Shown here: positions 26,679 through 35,691 of the stretch, piece after piece
How the letters are laid out: each line of letters starts with the position of its first letter
Numbering within the stretch: position 1 is the first letter of the stretch
Assembly: GCF_016862215.1 (NCBI RefSeq)
Contig: NZ_BOMN01000087.1
Coordinates: 224,832 to 288,831 of the forward strand
Length of the DNA: 64,000 nucleotides
Source of the DNA: Winogradskya humida
GTDB taxonomy: Bacteria; Actinomycetota; Actinomycetes; Mycobacteriales; Micromonosporaceae
Direction of reading: 5' to 3'
Made by a program: the position numbers and the translations under genes
The notes under the pieces: model-generated
Database searches by the model: none
Seen by the model: the letters and a program-made list of their open reading frames with translations, nothing else
What the model was told of the DNA's origin: nothing

Positions 26679-27481
26679 TGTTCCGGCGGCAGGCGCTGCG
26701 CCGGCTGGAGGCGCCGGAGGAGCTCGACGAGGTGGTCCGGCTGGCCACCGTGCCGGGGTGGCTGCTCACCATCGCGCTGCTGGTCACCACGGGTACGGCC
26801 GGCGCGTGGGCGGTTCTCGGCACCGTCGAGCGTACGGTCCGGGCCGTCGGGGTGCTGGTGCACTCCAACGGCGTCTCAGGGCTCGACGCCACGTCCAGCG
26901 GGCAGATCGTCAAGGTGTGGACCGCGGCCAACGTACGGATCACGAAGGGCACACCCATCTACAGCGCCCAGCGCTCCGACGGGACCGTGCAGACCGTCGC
27001 GGCGCCGTGGGACGCGTACGTGGTCAGCCTCGCCATCAACGAGGGGCAGCTCGTGCAGCCCGGCACCCGGGTCGCCGAGATGGAACGGCTCGACACCCCC
27101 GGCGACGCGTTGCAGGCGGTGGTCTTCGTCCCGGCCCGCTCGGCGCCGTTGCTGCGGATCGGGAACACGGTCGCCGTCGCCGCGGCCGCCGCACCGTCGC
27201 CGGTCTTCGGCACGATGGTCGGCGTCGTCACGTCGGTCGGTGCGTTCCCGGAGACCCCGGAGTCGCTGCGGGCCTTCCTCGGCGGCGGACCCGACGTGCA
27301 GTCCCTGCTCGGTGGCGGCAGCGTGGTGCGGGTCGTGGTCCCGCTCACCACCGATACCGCGTCGCCGAGCGGGCTGGCGTGGACGAAGGCGTCACCACCC
27401 TTCCAGCTCAACTCGACCAGCGAGATCTCAGCCGTGTTCACCATCGCCCGGGAGCACCCGATCTCCTGGCTGCTCGGATGA
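26675..27481 (+). CDS. NHLP-type HlyD-like membrane fusion subunit
   Basis: 268 residues with one membrane span near residues 27-48 (GWLLTIALLVTTGTAGAWAVLG) and a short extracytoplasmic domain with barrel-like repeats (VKVWTAANVRITKGTPIYS, VVSLAINEGQLVQPGTRVAEME). This matches the short HlyD-like NHLM subunit family (TIGR03794). It bridges the two ABC proteins encoded downstream. ATGA overlaps at both ends tie it to SagB and to the peptidase-ABC gene. The family's long coiled coil is absent, as expected in an organism without an outer membrane. Confidence 0.88.
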   Translation: MMFRRQALRRLEAPEELDEVVRLATVPGWLLTIALLVTTGTAGAWAVLGTVERTVRAVGVLVHSNGVSGLDATSSGQIVKVWTAANVRITKGTPIYSAQRSDGTVQTVAAPWDAYVVSLAINEGQLVQPGTRVAEMERLDTPGDALQAVVFVPARSAPLLRIGNTVAVAAAAAPSPVFGTMVGVVTSVGAFPETPESLRAFLGGGPDVQSLLGGGSVVRVVVPLTTDTASPSGLAWTKASPPFQLNSTSEISAVFTIAREHPISWLLG

Positions 27482-29637
27482 GCGCCCCGGCGGCTGCGGC
27501 GCGCCCGTCCACCCGGCGCGTCCGCACACCCACGGTGATCCAGATGGAGGCCGTCGAGTGCGGGGCGGCGTCGCTCGGCATCGTGCTCGCCCACTTCGGA
27601 CGGCACGTCCCGCTCGAGGAGTTGCGCCAGACCTGCGGGGTCAGCCGGGACGGGTCGACGGCGGTGAGCGTGCTCAAGGCCGCACGGACGTACGGGCTGG
27701 AAGCCAAGGGTTTCCAGATGGACGTCGGCGCGCTGGCCAGGACCGACCTGCCCGTGATCCTGTTCTGGCGGTTCGCCCACTTCCTGGTGCTGGAGGGGTT
27801 CGGGCGCCGGGTGCACCTCAACGACCCGGCCACCGGGCCACGCACCACCAGCTGGGAGGACTTCGACGGCTCGTACACCGGGGTGGCCCTGACCCTGCGC
27901 CCGGGGCCGGACTTCCGGCGTGGCGGCTCCCGGTACAGCGTCTTCCGGGCGCTCGGCGCGCGGTGGCGCAACCTCGGCTCGATCCTGCCGCAGGCTCTGC
28001 TGCTCGGCATCGTGATCGCGCTCGTCGGCCTCACCATGCCCGCGATGACCACGGTTTTCGTCGACCGGGTGCTGCTCGGGGACGGTCACGGAGCCCTGAC
28101 CGGTCTGGTCCTGGCCATGGCCGTCGCGGTCGTGCTGACCCTGCTCGCCGGGCTGCTGCAACAGCGGCTACTGGTACGGGCGGAGGCCGCCGTCGCGCTG
28201 GGCAGCGCGGCCCGCTTCATGCGCCATCTGCTCAGGATGCCGCTGTCGTTCTTCGATCAGCGCCAAGCGGCCGATCTGACCAACCGGGTCCGCAGCAACG
28301 ACACCGTCGCCGCGCTTTTCACCCGCCGGGTCGCGGTCACCGTCGTGGATCTGCTGCTGATCATCACGTACGGGCTCCTGCTCTGCCGCTACGACGTCGT
28401 GCTCGGGCTCTGCGCGGTCGCGTTCTCGGGCGTCAACGTGGCGGTGCTGCGCTACGTGTCGGCACAGCGCACCAGCGCCGTCGCCGGGATGGCCGCCGAC
28501 CGGGGCAAACTGTTCGGCACCGTCTACACGACCATTCAGATGATCGAGTCGATCAAGGCGGCGGGGGAGGAGCAGAAGGGGTTCCAGCGCTTCGCCTCCC
28601 GGGGCGCGGCCGTCATCGCCGGTCAGCAGAAGCTCGGCGTGCCGACCGCCGCTCTTGCCGTCGTCCCGGCGGTGATCGCGTCGCTCAACACCGCGGTGCT
28701 GCTCAGCGTCGGTAGTTACCGCGTGCTGGCCGGCAGCCTCTCCGTCGGGATCCTGCTCGCCATGCAGGGGCTCACCGCGATGATGAACCGGCCGGTTGCG
28801 GGTCTCACCGCGCTGGGTTCGCAGCTGCAGGACATGAGCGCCGATCTGAGCCGGCTGCGGGACGTGGAGAACTACCCCCTGCCCGCACCGGTCGCGCCGC
28901 GCGGCGAGTTCGCGCCGATGGAGGGTCACCTGCGCCTGCGCGGGGTGACGTTCGGGTACAACCCGCTGGCCGCACCGCTCGTGGAACGTTTCGATCTGGA
29001 CGTGGCGCCCGGTGCCCGGGTCGCGCTCGTCGGTGGCTCGGGCAGCGGCAAGTCGACGGTGGGGCGGCTCGTGGCCGGGCTGTACGAGCCGTGGTCCGGT
29101 GAGATCACGGTCGACGGCCGGCGGCGCGACGACATCGACCCGGACCTGTGGGCGGCCACCGTCGCGCTGGTCGACCAGGATCAGTTGCTGTTCGAGGGCA
29201 CGGTCCGGGACAACATCACGCTGTGGGACCCGACCGTCCCCGACGAGGTGGTCATCGAGGCGCTCACCGACGCCGGTCTGTACGCCGAGGTGGCCTGCCG
29301 TCCGGGCGGCCTGGCCAGCCGGGTGACGGAAGGTGCCAAGAACTTCTCCGGCGGTCAGCGCCAGCGTCTGGAGATCGCGCGGGCCCTGGTACGCCAGCCG
29401 AGCGTCCTCATCCTGGACGAGGCGACCAGCGCGCTGGACGCGGAGACCGAACGGCTGATCGACCACAACCTGCGCCGGCGCGGAGCCACCTGCCTCGTGG
29501 TGGCGCACCGGCTCTCGACCATCCGCGACGCCGATCTGATCGTGGTGCTCGACCGCGGCGGCGAGGCCGAGCGTGGCAGCCACGAGGAACTGATGGCAGC
29601 CGACGGGATCTACGCGGGTCTGGTCCGCGACCAGTAG
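27478..29637 (+). CDS. NHLP-type ABC transporter with C39 leader peptidase
   Basis: 719 residues. The N-terminal C39 peptidase has a full catalytic triad: Cys28 (MEAVECGAAS), His101 (RFAHFLVLEG) and Asp116 (HLNDPATG). Six membrane helices follow at about 170-440, then the ATPase domain with Walker A GGSGSGKST near residue 520, signature FSGGQRQR and Walker B SVLILDEATSALD. It is the processing exporter: it cuts the leader after a double-Gly-like site and moves the product out. The family is NHLM_micro_ABC1 (TIGR03796). Its ATG overlaps the HlyD stop. Confidence 0.95.
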   Translation: MSAPAAAARPSTRRVRTPTVIQMEAVECGAASLGIVLAHFGRHVPLEELRQTCGVSRDGSTAVSVLKAARTYGLEAKGFQMDVGALARTDLPVILFWRFAHFLVLEGFGRRVHLNDPATGPRTTSWEDFDGSYTGVALTLRPGPDFRRGGSRYSVFRALGARWRNLGSILPQALLLGIVIALVGLTMPAMTTVFVDRVLLGDGHGALTGLVLAMAVAVVLTLLAGLLQQRLLVRAEAAVALGSAARFMRHLLRMPLSFFDQRQAADLTNRVRSNDTVAALFTRRVAVTVVDLLLIITYGLLLCRYDVVLGLCAVAFSGVNVAVLRYVSAQRTSAVAGMAADRGKLFGTVYTTIQMIESIKAAGEEQKGFQRFASRGAAVIAGQQKLGVPTAALAVVPAVIASLNTAVLLSVGSYRVLAGSLSVGILLAMQGLTAMMNRPVAGLTALGSQLQDMSADLSRLRDVENYPLPAPVAPRGEFAPMEGHLRLRGVTFGYNPLAAPLVERFDLDVAPGARVALVGGSGSGKSTVGRLVAGLYEPWSGEITVDGRRRDDIDPDLWAATVALVDQDQLLFEGTVRDNITLWDPTVPDEVVIEALTDAGLYAEVACRPGGLASRVTEGAKNFSGGQRQRLEIARALVRQPSVLILDEATSALDAETERLIDHNLRRRGATCLVVAHRLSTIRDADLIVVLDRGGEAERGSHEELMAADGIYAGLVRDQ

Positions 29638-29647
29638 GGGGTTCGCC

Positions 29648-32632
29648 ATGTTGGAGCGTGACTGGGACCGGCTGTTCGGCCACGGCGAAGCGGAGCAGGG
29701 CCGCTCGGTGGCGCTGGGCGGCGTGCATCCCGCTTTTCTGGTCGACGGTCCCGCCGACCTCTTCGCCGTCCGGGAGAGCGTGGCGGGTGCACCGTCGCGC
29801 CGCCACTTCGTCGCCCGGCTACCCCGTTACAGTCTGGTGCCGAGCGGCGAGCCGGCCGGTCCGTGGCGGCTGATCCTGGTTCCGCTGCCGGGAACCTCCG
29901 TGCGCCACCTCACCCGGGAACGGCTCGAACTGGCCGAACGCTCGGCCGCCGCCCCGGAGACGGTGACGGCCGCCCGTGCGCTGGCGGCGGCCGTCGATCT
30001 GATGCTGCTCACCGTCGCCGACGCCGTCCGTGACGGCAGCAACCCCCGAGGTGCGAAGACCCTCGTCCCGGGCGGCTCGGTCACGCTTGCCGCCGGTGAG
30101 GCCCTGACGACGAACAACGAGATCCGATGGGTACGCCCGGACGGCGGCCGGCTGGTCCACAACGGCGGGACCGCGGGCACGATCGGCGACGGTGAACTGG
30201 TCCCGCTCGCCGGACGGGACTGGGTCGTCGCGCAGAGCCCGTGCACGGTCCTGGACCGCTCGACGTGGCAACTGCTCGTCGCGGGGGATCTGCTCCCCGC
30301 CCTCGACGCCCACGTGCGCCGGCTGCTCGGCGTCGTCGAGGACCGGGTGGAGCGGCTGGCGATCCGCTTCGTCGGCGGCATCGGTGAACGTAAGCGGGAG
30401 AACGCCGCCTCGCTGCGGGGCGCCGCCCGTACGGCTCTGCGGGTCGTCGGTGGAGGCGCGGACGTGCCCGACGACGACCATGAGTACCGCTTCGCGCGTT
30501 ACCGCAGGGTCGCCGACATCCTGGAGATCGTGACCGGTGCCGACGACCCCGACGACGACAGCGCGGTCACCGTGGTCGAGCCGGCCGACCGGCGGCACCC
30601 GCCCACCGACGACCGGCAGGCGCTCGAAGCGGTCGCACGCAGCTCCGCGCTGCACGTACGCCCCGTGAAACTGCCGGGTCAATGGTGGCGGCACGACCTC
30701 GGGCCCCTCGTCGGCTGGCGCGACGGAACAGCGGTCGCGCTCCGGTTCCGCAGCGGTCGCTACCACGAGATCGACTCCCGGATGAGGACCGCGGCCCCGA
30801 TCACCGCGGCGGCCGCCGCGGCGTTCGAGCCGTCGGCCGGACAGGTCCAGGCGCCACTGCCGAGACGGGCCTCCATGCGTGACGCACTACGCCTCGGGCT
30901 GGGCGGCGGTGCCCGCGACCTGCGGGCGCTGCTCGCCGTCGGGCTGGTCGCGGCCACACTCGGCCTGGCCACCCCGATCGTGGTCGGGCGGGTGCTGGCG
31001 TCGGTGAGCGAGGCGGGCACGGGTACGGGCTTTCTCGGCCTGGCCGCCCTGCTGGTCTCCGCGGCGGTGGTGGCCGGGCTCGTCGGGATCACCCAGGGGT
31101 TGCGGCTGCTGCGCCTGGAGGGCCGCGCCGAGATCGGCACCCAGCTCGTGCTCTGGGACCGGCTGATGCGGCTCCCGGTGCGGTTCTTCCGCTCGACCAG
31201 CAGCGGCGAGCTCGCCAACGCGGTGCTCGGCATCTCGTTCGTCCGGCAGTCGCTGTCCGGTCTGCTCGCCCAGGCTGTCACCGCCTCGCTGACCGTGGTC
31301 GCCGAGCTGTCGTACATCTTCTGGGTCAGTGCCCCGCTCGGCCTAGGCTGCCTCACCGTCCTGGTCGTGGCGGTGCTGCTGGTGTGGGTGTTCGGCGGGC
31401 TCGTCGTGCGCCGGCAGCGCCGTGCCCTGCCCGCGGAGCACCGCTCGGCGGCGCTGACCAACCAGCTGCTCGCCGGGATCACGAAGATCAAGCTGGCCCG
31501 TGCCGAGGACCGGGCGTTCAGCCGATGGGCGCAGAGCCACGCCCTGGCTCGCGCCGATCTCAATCGCGTCCGCAATGTGCAGAGCATTCTGATAGCGGTG
31601 GCGACGGTACTCCCGCTCGCCGGTCAGCTCGCTTTGTTCGCCATGCTCGAAGGCCCACTAGCCGGTCAGATCACGCCGGAACGGTTCTACTCGGTCAATG
31701 TGGCCTACACGCTGCTGCTCGGTGCGGTCCTCGTCGTCGTCGCCGGCAGCGTCGAGGTGCTCGCCGCCGTGCCGCGCCTGGAGGTGCTCGCGCCCGTGCT
31801 GGAGGCCGACCCGGAGCGGTTGCCGGACCGGGTCGACCCGGGCGACCTGCGCGGGGAGATCCACATCAACGACGTCACCTTCTCCTACCAGCCGGACGAC
31901 CCGCCTGTGCTCAACGGTGTCTCGCTGCTGGTACGCCCCGGCGAGTTCGTCGCCGTGGTGGGGCCCAGCGGCTGCGGCAAGTCCACGATGCTGCGTCTGC
32001 TGCTGGGCTTCGAACAGCCGACCAGCGGTGCCGTGCTCTACGACGGTCAGGACCTCGCGGAGCTCGACGTGCAGGCCGTGCGGCGCCAGTGCGGGGTGGT
32101 GCTGCAGGACGGCATGCTCTTCGCCGGCAGCCTGCGGGAGAACATCGCGGGTGCGGGCAACTACCCGCTGGAACGGCTCTGGGAAGCGGCCCGGATGGCC
32201 GGGCTCGACGGTGACATCGCCGGCTTCCCGATGGGTATGGGCACCAACGTGCCGTTCGGCGGCGGGACACTGTCGGTGGGCCAGCGGCAGCGGGTGCTCA
32301 TCGCGCGGGCGCTGGTCGACCGGCCCCGGATGTTGTTCTTCGACGAGGCCACCAGCGCCCTCGACAACCGTACGCAGGAGATAGTCACCAGGAGCACCCG
32401 GGCGCTGGCGGCCTCCCGCATCGTCATCGCGCACCGCCTCTCGACGGTGATGAACGCGGACCGCATCGTCGTGATGGACCGGGGCGTCGTGGTGCAGGAC
32501 GGCACCTACCCGGAGCTGATGGCCGACCGGGACGGGCTGTTCCACCGCCTCGCCCGGCGGCAGCTCCTGGTCGCCCCGGAGCACACGCCGGACGGTGCGG
32601 AGCTGCCGCGCCCCGCCGAGCACGGCGTCTGA
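29648..32632 (+). CDS. NHLP-type ABC transporter, second subunit
   Basis: 994 residues. The first 420 form a large cytoplasmic domain typical of NHLM_micro_ABC2 (TIGR03797). Membrane helices lie at about 430-700 (LRALLAVGLVAATLGLATPI), then an ATPase with Walker A VGPSGCGKST near 771, signature LSVGQRQR and Walker B MLFFDEATSALD. There is no C39 peptidase; the cytoplasmic domain may handle the leader peptide. It starts 10 bases after the peptidase-ABC gene and is the last gene of the export operon. The convergent MerR gene ends four bases downstream. Confidence 0.93.
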   Translation: MLERDWDRLFGHGEAEQGRSVALGGVHPAFLVDGPADLFAVRESVAGAPSRRHFVARLPRYSLVPSGEPAGPWRLILVPLPGTSVRHLTRERLELAERSAAAPETVTAARALAAAVDLMLLTVADAVRDGSNPRGAKTLVPGGSVTLAAGEALTTNNEIRWVRPDGGRLVHNGGTAGTIGDGELVPLAGRDWVVAQSPCTVLDRSTWQLLVAGDLLPALDAHVRRLLGVVEDRVERLAIRFVGGIGERKRENAASLRGAARTALRVVGGGADVPDDDHEYRFARYRRVADILEIVTGADDPDDDSAVTVVEPADRRHPPTDDRQALEAVARSSALHVRPVKLPGQWWRHDLGPLVGWRDGTAVALRFRSGRYHEIDSRMRTAAPITAAAAAAFEPSAGQVQAPLPRRASMRDALRLGLGGGARDLRALLAVGLVAATLGLATPIVVGRVLASVSEAGTGTGFLGLAALLVSAAVVAGLVGITQGLRLLRLEGRAEIGTQLVLWDRLMRLPVRFFRSTSSGELANAVLGISFVRQSLSGLLAQAVTASLTVVAELSYIFWVSAPLGLGCLTVLVVAVLLVWVFGGLVVRRQRRALPAEHRSAALTNQLLAGITKIKLARAEDRAFSRWAQSHALARADLNRVRNVQSILIAVATVLPLAGQLALFAMLEGPLAGQITPERFYSVNVAYTLLLGAVLVVVAGSVEVLAAVPRLEVLAPVLEADPERLPDRVDPGDLRGEIHINDVTFSYQPDDPPVLNGVSLLVRPGEFVAVVGPSGCGKSTMLRLLLGFEQPTSGAVLYDGQDLAELDVQAVRRQCGVVLQDGMLFAGSLRENIAGAGNYPLERLWEAARMAGLDGDIAGFPMGMGTNVPFGGGTLSVGQRQRVLIARALVDRPRMLFFDEATSALDNRTQEIVTRSTRALAASRIVIAHRLSTVMNADRIVVMDRGVVVQDGTYPELMADRDGLFHRLARRQLLVAPEHTPDGAELPRPAEHGV

Positions 32633-32636
32633 GCGT

Positions 32637-33359
32637 TCAGCCGATGTCGATCGTGGGGCTGCCGTGGGGGTGCAGCGGGCTCTCACCGCCCCACTCCGCG
32701 AGCAGGTCCGGCATCGCGGTCGGGCCGAAATTCTCCAGGGCCACCCGGAAGGCCTCGGTGAGCAGCCCGATCATGCTGTTGGTCAGCAGGTCGGTCCTGG
32801 TGTCCAGCTCGTCCCAGGTGGACATGGCGCCGGCGCGCAGGGTGGGCGTGGCGCTGACGATCCGCTGACCGGTGGAGCGGACCAGGTCCTCGGCGATCAG
32901 CCGCAGCCGGTCGAGGACCTCGGAGAGCATCTGCAACGATGGCACGGTGTGCACGCCGGCCCGGTTGAGGCCGACCACCGAGCGCATGAGCCGGCTCCGG
33001 ACCATCTCCACGCTGCCGTTCTCGCCCCTGACGAGCACACCGTGCCGGGCCAGGGCGTGCACCAGGCCGGGCTGCTCGCGGCCGAGCCGCTGCAGCAGCA
33101 GTTCCAGCGCCTCACCGGCCGGCTCCGGGCTGCGTACGCCGAGGATCGCCTCGATCGCGACCAGGTTGTATCCCTGCCGTTGCAGCGACTTGATGGCTTC
33201 GAGCCGCCGGACGTGGCTCTCCTCGTAGTACGCGGTCCGGCCCCGGCGGATCGGCGCGCTGAGCAGCGACCGGGTCTGATGGGCGCGGATGTTGCGTGGC
33301 GACATGCCGACCTTCGAGGCCAGCTCCTCCACGGTGTAACGGGAACCTTCGGCCGCCAT
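32637..33359 (-). CDS. MerR-family transcriptional regulator
   Basis: 240 residues. The N-terminal MerR helix-turn-helix is YTVEELASKVGMSPRNIRAHQTRSLL then GRTAYYEESHVRRLEAIKSLQRQGYNL. The C-terminal 150 residues are a helical effector domain without the Cys set of metal sensors, so a small organic ligand or peptide is likely. The ATG at 33359 has GGAGGG six bases upstream; a longer frame upstream is not coding-like. It is divergent from the precursor genes and convergent with the export operon, well placed to control the RiPP cluster. Confidence 0.92.
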   Translation of the reverse strand: MAAEGSRYTVEELASKVGMSPRNIRAHQTRSLLSAPIRRGRTAYYEESHVRRLEAIKSLQRQGYNLVAIEAILGVRSPEPAGEALELLLQRLGREQPGLVHALARHGVLVRGENGSVEMVRSRLMRSVVGLNRAGVHTVPSLQMLSEVLDRLRLIAEDLVRSTGQRIVSATPTLRAGAMSTWDELDTRTDLLTNSMIGLLTEAFRVALENFGPTAMPDLLAEWGGESPLHPHGSPTIDIG

Positions 33360-33461
33360 GGACCCTCCGAATCGTGTTCGCTTGCTTGCGCAGCGTAAGT
33401 TCCGGCGTGGGGGAGGGGCATCCCTCAAATCGTCCACTAAAAGTCTGACAGGGTCGGCTAT

Positions 33462-33489
33462 GGCGAAACCCATTCGCCTTCGCTAATGT
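33462..33489 (+). promoter_or_regulatory. Candidate MerR operator and -10 box upstream of the precursor genes
   Basis: GGCGAA-ACCCA-TTCGCC (33462-33478) is a perfect 6+5+6 dyad placed immediately upstream of TAATGT (33484-33489), a good -10. MerR proteins bind dyads in the promoter spacer. No good -35 is evident, as expected for an activator-dependent promoter. The transcript would have a leader of about 145 bases before the precursor ATG. Confidence 0.5.
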
Positions 33490-33638
33490 CATCGGCTTCA
33501 ATGTGTGCCGCGGCCGGCAACCATTGCACCGATCCGCCCGTAACGGTTCGCGCGGCCTGCGCAGCTCCATAGAACCCGGCTTTGCGCGCCGTCGCGCGGC
33601 GCACGATATGGCTTCCGTCATCCCTTGAGGAGGAAGCC

Positions 33639-34001
33639 ATGGATCCAGGAGACCGTGCGGTGTTCATCGCCGCGTACGGGCGGCTCGTGGTCGAGGTGTG
33701 GTCCGACCCGGCCCGCGAGGCGCTGCTCGAACGCGACCCCCGGCAGTTGCTCACCGAGTACGGCATCGCCGTGCCCGACGGCGTTCCCGTCACCGTGCGC
33801 CGCGACGCAGGCGACGCCGAACCCGATCTGGAAACCCAGGTGGAGGCGTGGAAACACGCGTCCGACCTCGGGGAACTCGTGCTGTTCGTGCCCGCCCTGG
33901 AGTCCGGCGGCGAGGTCGAGATCGACGAACGCGAGCTGGAGAACGTCGTCGCCGGCCTCGAGCCCGGCACCGCCTGCTGCTGCCCCTGCTGTTGCACCTG
34001 A
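33639..34001 (+). CDS. NHLP-type RiPP precursor 1, core ending CCCPCCCT
   Basis: 120 residues. Residues 1-106 resemble the nitrile-hydratase-alpha-like leader (NHLP, TIGR03793 type): YGRLVVEVWSDPAREALL, DPRQLLTEYGIAVPDGV, then VLFVPAL and ELENVVAG. The tail after VVAG (residues 107-120) is LEPGTACCCPCCCT, with six Cys in two triplets around Pro116. That composition suits conversion of all six Cys to thiazol(in)es by the YcaO/SagB pair. The AG at 105-106 is a plausible double-Gly-type C39 cleavage site. The start is certain: GAGGAGGAAG directly precedes the ATG. It is the first gene of the rightward precursor-YcaO-TfuA-rSAM group. Confidence 0.93.
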   Translation: MDPGDRAVFIAAYGRLVVEVWSDPAREALLERDPRQLLTEYGIAVPDGVPVTVRRDAGDAEPDLETQVEAWKHASDLGELVLFVPALESGGEVEIDERELENVVAGLEPGTACCCPCCCT

Positions 34002-34124
34002 ACGTGTAATCCGCGGGGCGCCGCACACCGATGACGGCCGCGCCTTCTGCCGTTCCGGTTCGACACCCGCCAATTCTCGTAACGTCTGCAACCACCAAGC
34101 CACCGCATTCGAAAGAGGGTTCCG

Positions 34125-34487
34125 ATGTCTGACGCCGAGCACACCGAGTTCACCCGCAAATACGTCGACCTGCTGGTGAAGGTCTGGCGCGACGACGCCG
34201 AGCAGGCGCAGCTTCTCGCCGATCCGACCGCCTACGCCATCGCCGCCGGCCTGCCCGTCGCCCCGGGGGACACGGTCGCGCTGGACCGCTCCGAGCTCGA
34301 GCACCTGCCGACCCGTGCCGACGTTCTGAGCCAGTGGAACGAGAGCGCCTCCACGCACATCCTGATCGTCCCGGCGACGCCGCTCATCGACACCGCCGAG
34401 CTCAGCGAGGCCGAGCTCGACCTGGCGGCGGCGGTGGCGGACAACAACGTCAACGTCTCGCTCTGCATCTTCGCCGAGACCGCCTGA
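34125..34487 (+). CDS. NHLP-type RiPP precursor 2, divergent core
   Basis: 120 residues, exactly the length of precursor 1 and clearly homologous in the leader (YVDLLVKVWRDDAEQAQLLADP, AAGLPVAPGDTV). The C-terminus is unrelated: AAAVADNNVNVSLCIFAETA. Val104-Ala105 align with Val104-Ala105 of precursor 1, but residue 106 is Asp in place of Gly, so the usual small-residue cleavage site is altered. If cut at the same register, the core is NNVNVSLCIFAETA, with one Cys, one Ser and one Thr. It may be the thioamidation or radical SAM substrate, a partner peptide, or a decayed copy. AGAGGG precedes the ATG. Confidence 0.88.
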   Translation: MSDAEHTEFTRKYVDLLVKVWRDDAEQAQLLADPTAYAIAAGLPVAPGDTVALDRSELEHLPTRADVLSQWNESASTHILIVPATPLIDTAELSEAELDLAAAVADNNVNVSLCIFAETA

Positions 34488-34497
34488 CATTCGCACG

Positions 34498-34525
34498 CGG
34501 CGGGCCGCCCCCGGGCGGCCCGCCG
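34498..34525 (+). terminator. Strong hairpin between the precursor and modification genes
   Basis: A perfect inverted repeat has 13-bp arms (CGGCGGGCCGCCC) around two bases, starting 11 bases after the precursor 2 stop. No T-tract follows. It likely acts as a partial terminator or 3' stabiliser that makes precursor mRNA more abundant than the downstream enzyme mRNA, as often seen after RiPP precursor genes. Confidence 0.65.
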
Positions 34526-34551
34526 AGCACCCCGGAAGGAGGACCGGCGCC

Positions 34552-35691
34552 ATGACCATCGTCCGTGGCATCAACACCTACCGCAGCACCACCGCCGAGC
34601 AGACCTGGGAACGGATCCGGCCCCTGCTGCCCGCGATCGGCATCACCCGCGTCGCGGACCTCACCGGGCTCGACGACATCGGCCTGCCGTCGCACGCCGC
34701 ATACCGGCCCGTCAGCCGCACGCTGACGGTCAGCCTCGGCATCGGGCTGACGGCGACACCCTCGAAGGTCAGCGCCGCGATGGAGGGCGCGGAGGCATGG
34801 CACGCGGAGAACCCCGTGCTGCCGATCGTCGCACGATGCCCGGCCGACGAGCTCGAGCTGCCCTATCGCGTACGCGACCTGCAACTGGCCCTGCGGTCCC
34901 CGCTCACCGGCGGCACCGTGCTGGACTGGGTGGCCGGCCGGGGGCTGCTCACCGGCCGGACGGTCCCGGTGCCGCTGGAGACCGTGCGGCTCGACTTCAC
35001 CGCCCGCCGTGACTGGGCCCGCGTGCTGTTCCGCCCGACCAGCAACGGTCTCGCCGCCGGCAACACCCTCGCCGAGGCGACCCTGCACGGCCTGCAGGAG
35101 CTCATCGAACGCGAATGCGTCACCGAGTACACCGAGGCCCCGGTCGCCCAGCGGCGATACGTGGACCCGGACGAGGTCACCATGCCCGGCACCCGGGCCA
35201 TCGTGGCGGCCCTGCGCGCGGCGGACTGCTGGACCGAGGTCTGCGACATCACCGACGACCTCGGTGTCGCCTGCTACGGCGCCACGATCTGGTCGCCGAG
35301 CCTGCCGCTGGTCTTCGGCGGCTTCGGCTGCCACGTCGAGCCGGGCATCGCCGTCGGCCGTGCCCTCGCCGAGGCCGTCCAGTCCCGGATGGCCGCGGTC
35401 TCCGGCGTCCGTGACGACATCCACCCCCGCGTGTACGAGCTGGCCGATCCCCTCGCCCGCCCGCCCGTCGACCTCGACCGCACGATCCGCCCGCTGCGCC
35501 CGTCCCCCGAGCTGCCGGACAGCATCGACGAGGTCATCACCGACTACGCCACCCGGGTGTACGCCCGCACCGGCGTCGAGCCCTTCGTCGTCGACCTCAC
35601 CCATGAGGAGCTCGGGTTGCCGGTCTGCAAGGTGTACGCCCCGGGGCTGCGGATGTTCCAGGACTCCAAGGTGAGCAGGCCGGGCCGATGA
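34552..35691 (+). CDS. TfuA-associated YcaO protein (probable thioamide synthetase)
   Basis: 379 residues, a stand-alone YcaO without the leader-binding E1-like domain. ATP-site helices are SAAMEGAEAWHAEN and NTLAEATLHGLQELIEREC, followed by GIAVGRALAEAVQSR. It is translationally coupled to TfuA (ATGA). YcaO-TfuA pairs are known to convert backbone amides to thioamides (methyl-CoM reductase thioglycine, thioviridamide, thiovarsolin). That makes thioamidation the best guess, with sulfur from an external donor. A second azoline-forming role cannot be excluded. AAGGAGG precedes the ATG, and the hairpin at 34.5 kb lies just upstream. Confidence 0.9.
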   Translation: MTIVRGINTYRSTTAEQTWERIRPLLPAIGITRVADLTGLDDIGLPSHAAYRPVSRTLTVSLGIGLTATPSKVSAAMEGAEAWHAENPVLPIVARCPADELELPYRVRDLQLALRSPLTGGTVLDWVAGRGLLTGRTVPVPLETVRLDFTARRDWARVLFRPTSNGLAAGNTLAEATLHGLQELIERECVTEYTEAPVAQRRYVDPDEVTMPGTRAIVAALRAADCWTEVCDITDDLGVACYGATIWSPSLPLVFGGFGCHVEPGIAVGRALAEAVQSRMAAVSGVRDDIHPRVYELADPLARPPVDLDRTIRPLRPSPELPDSIDEVITDYATRVYARTGVEPFVVDLTHEELGLPVCKVYAPGLRMFQDSKVSRPGR

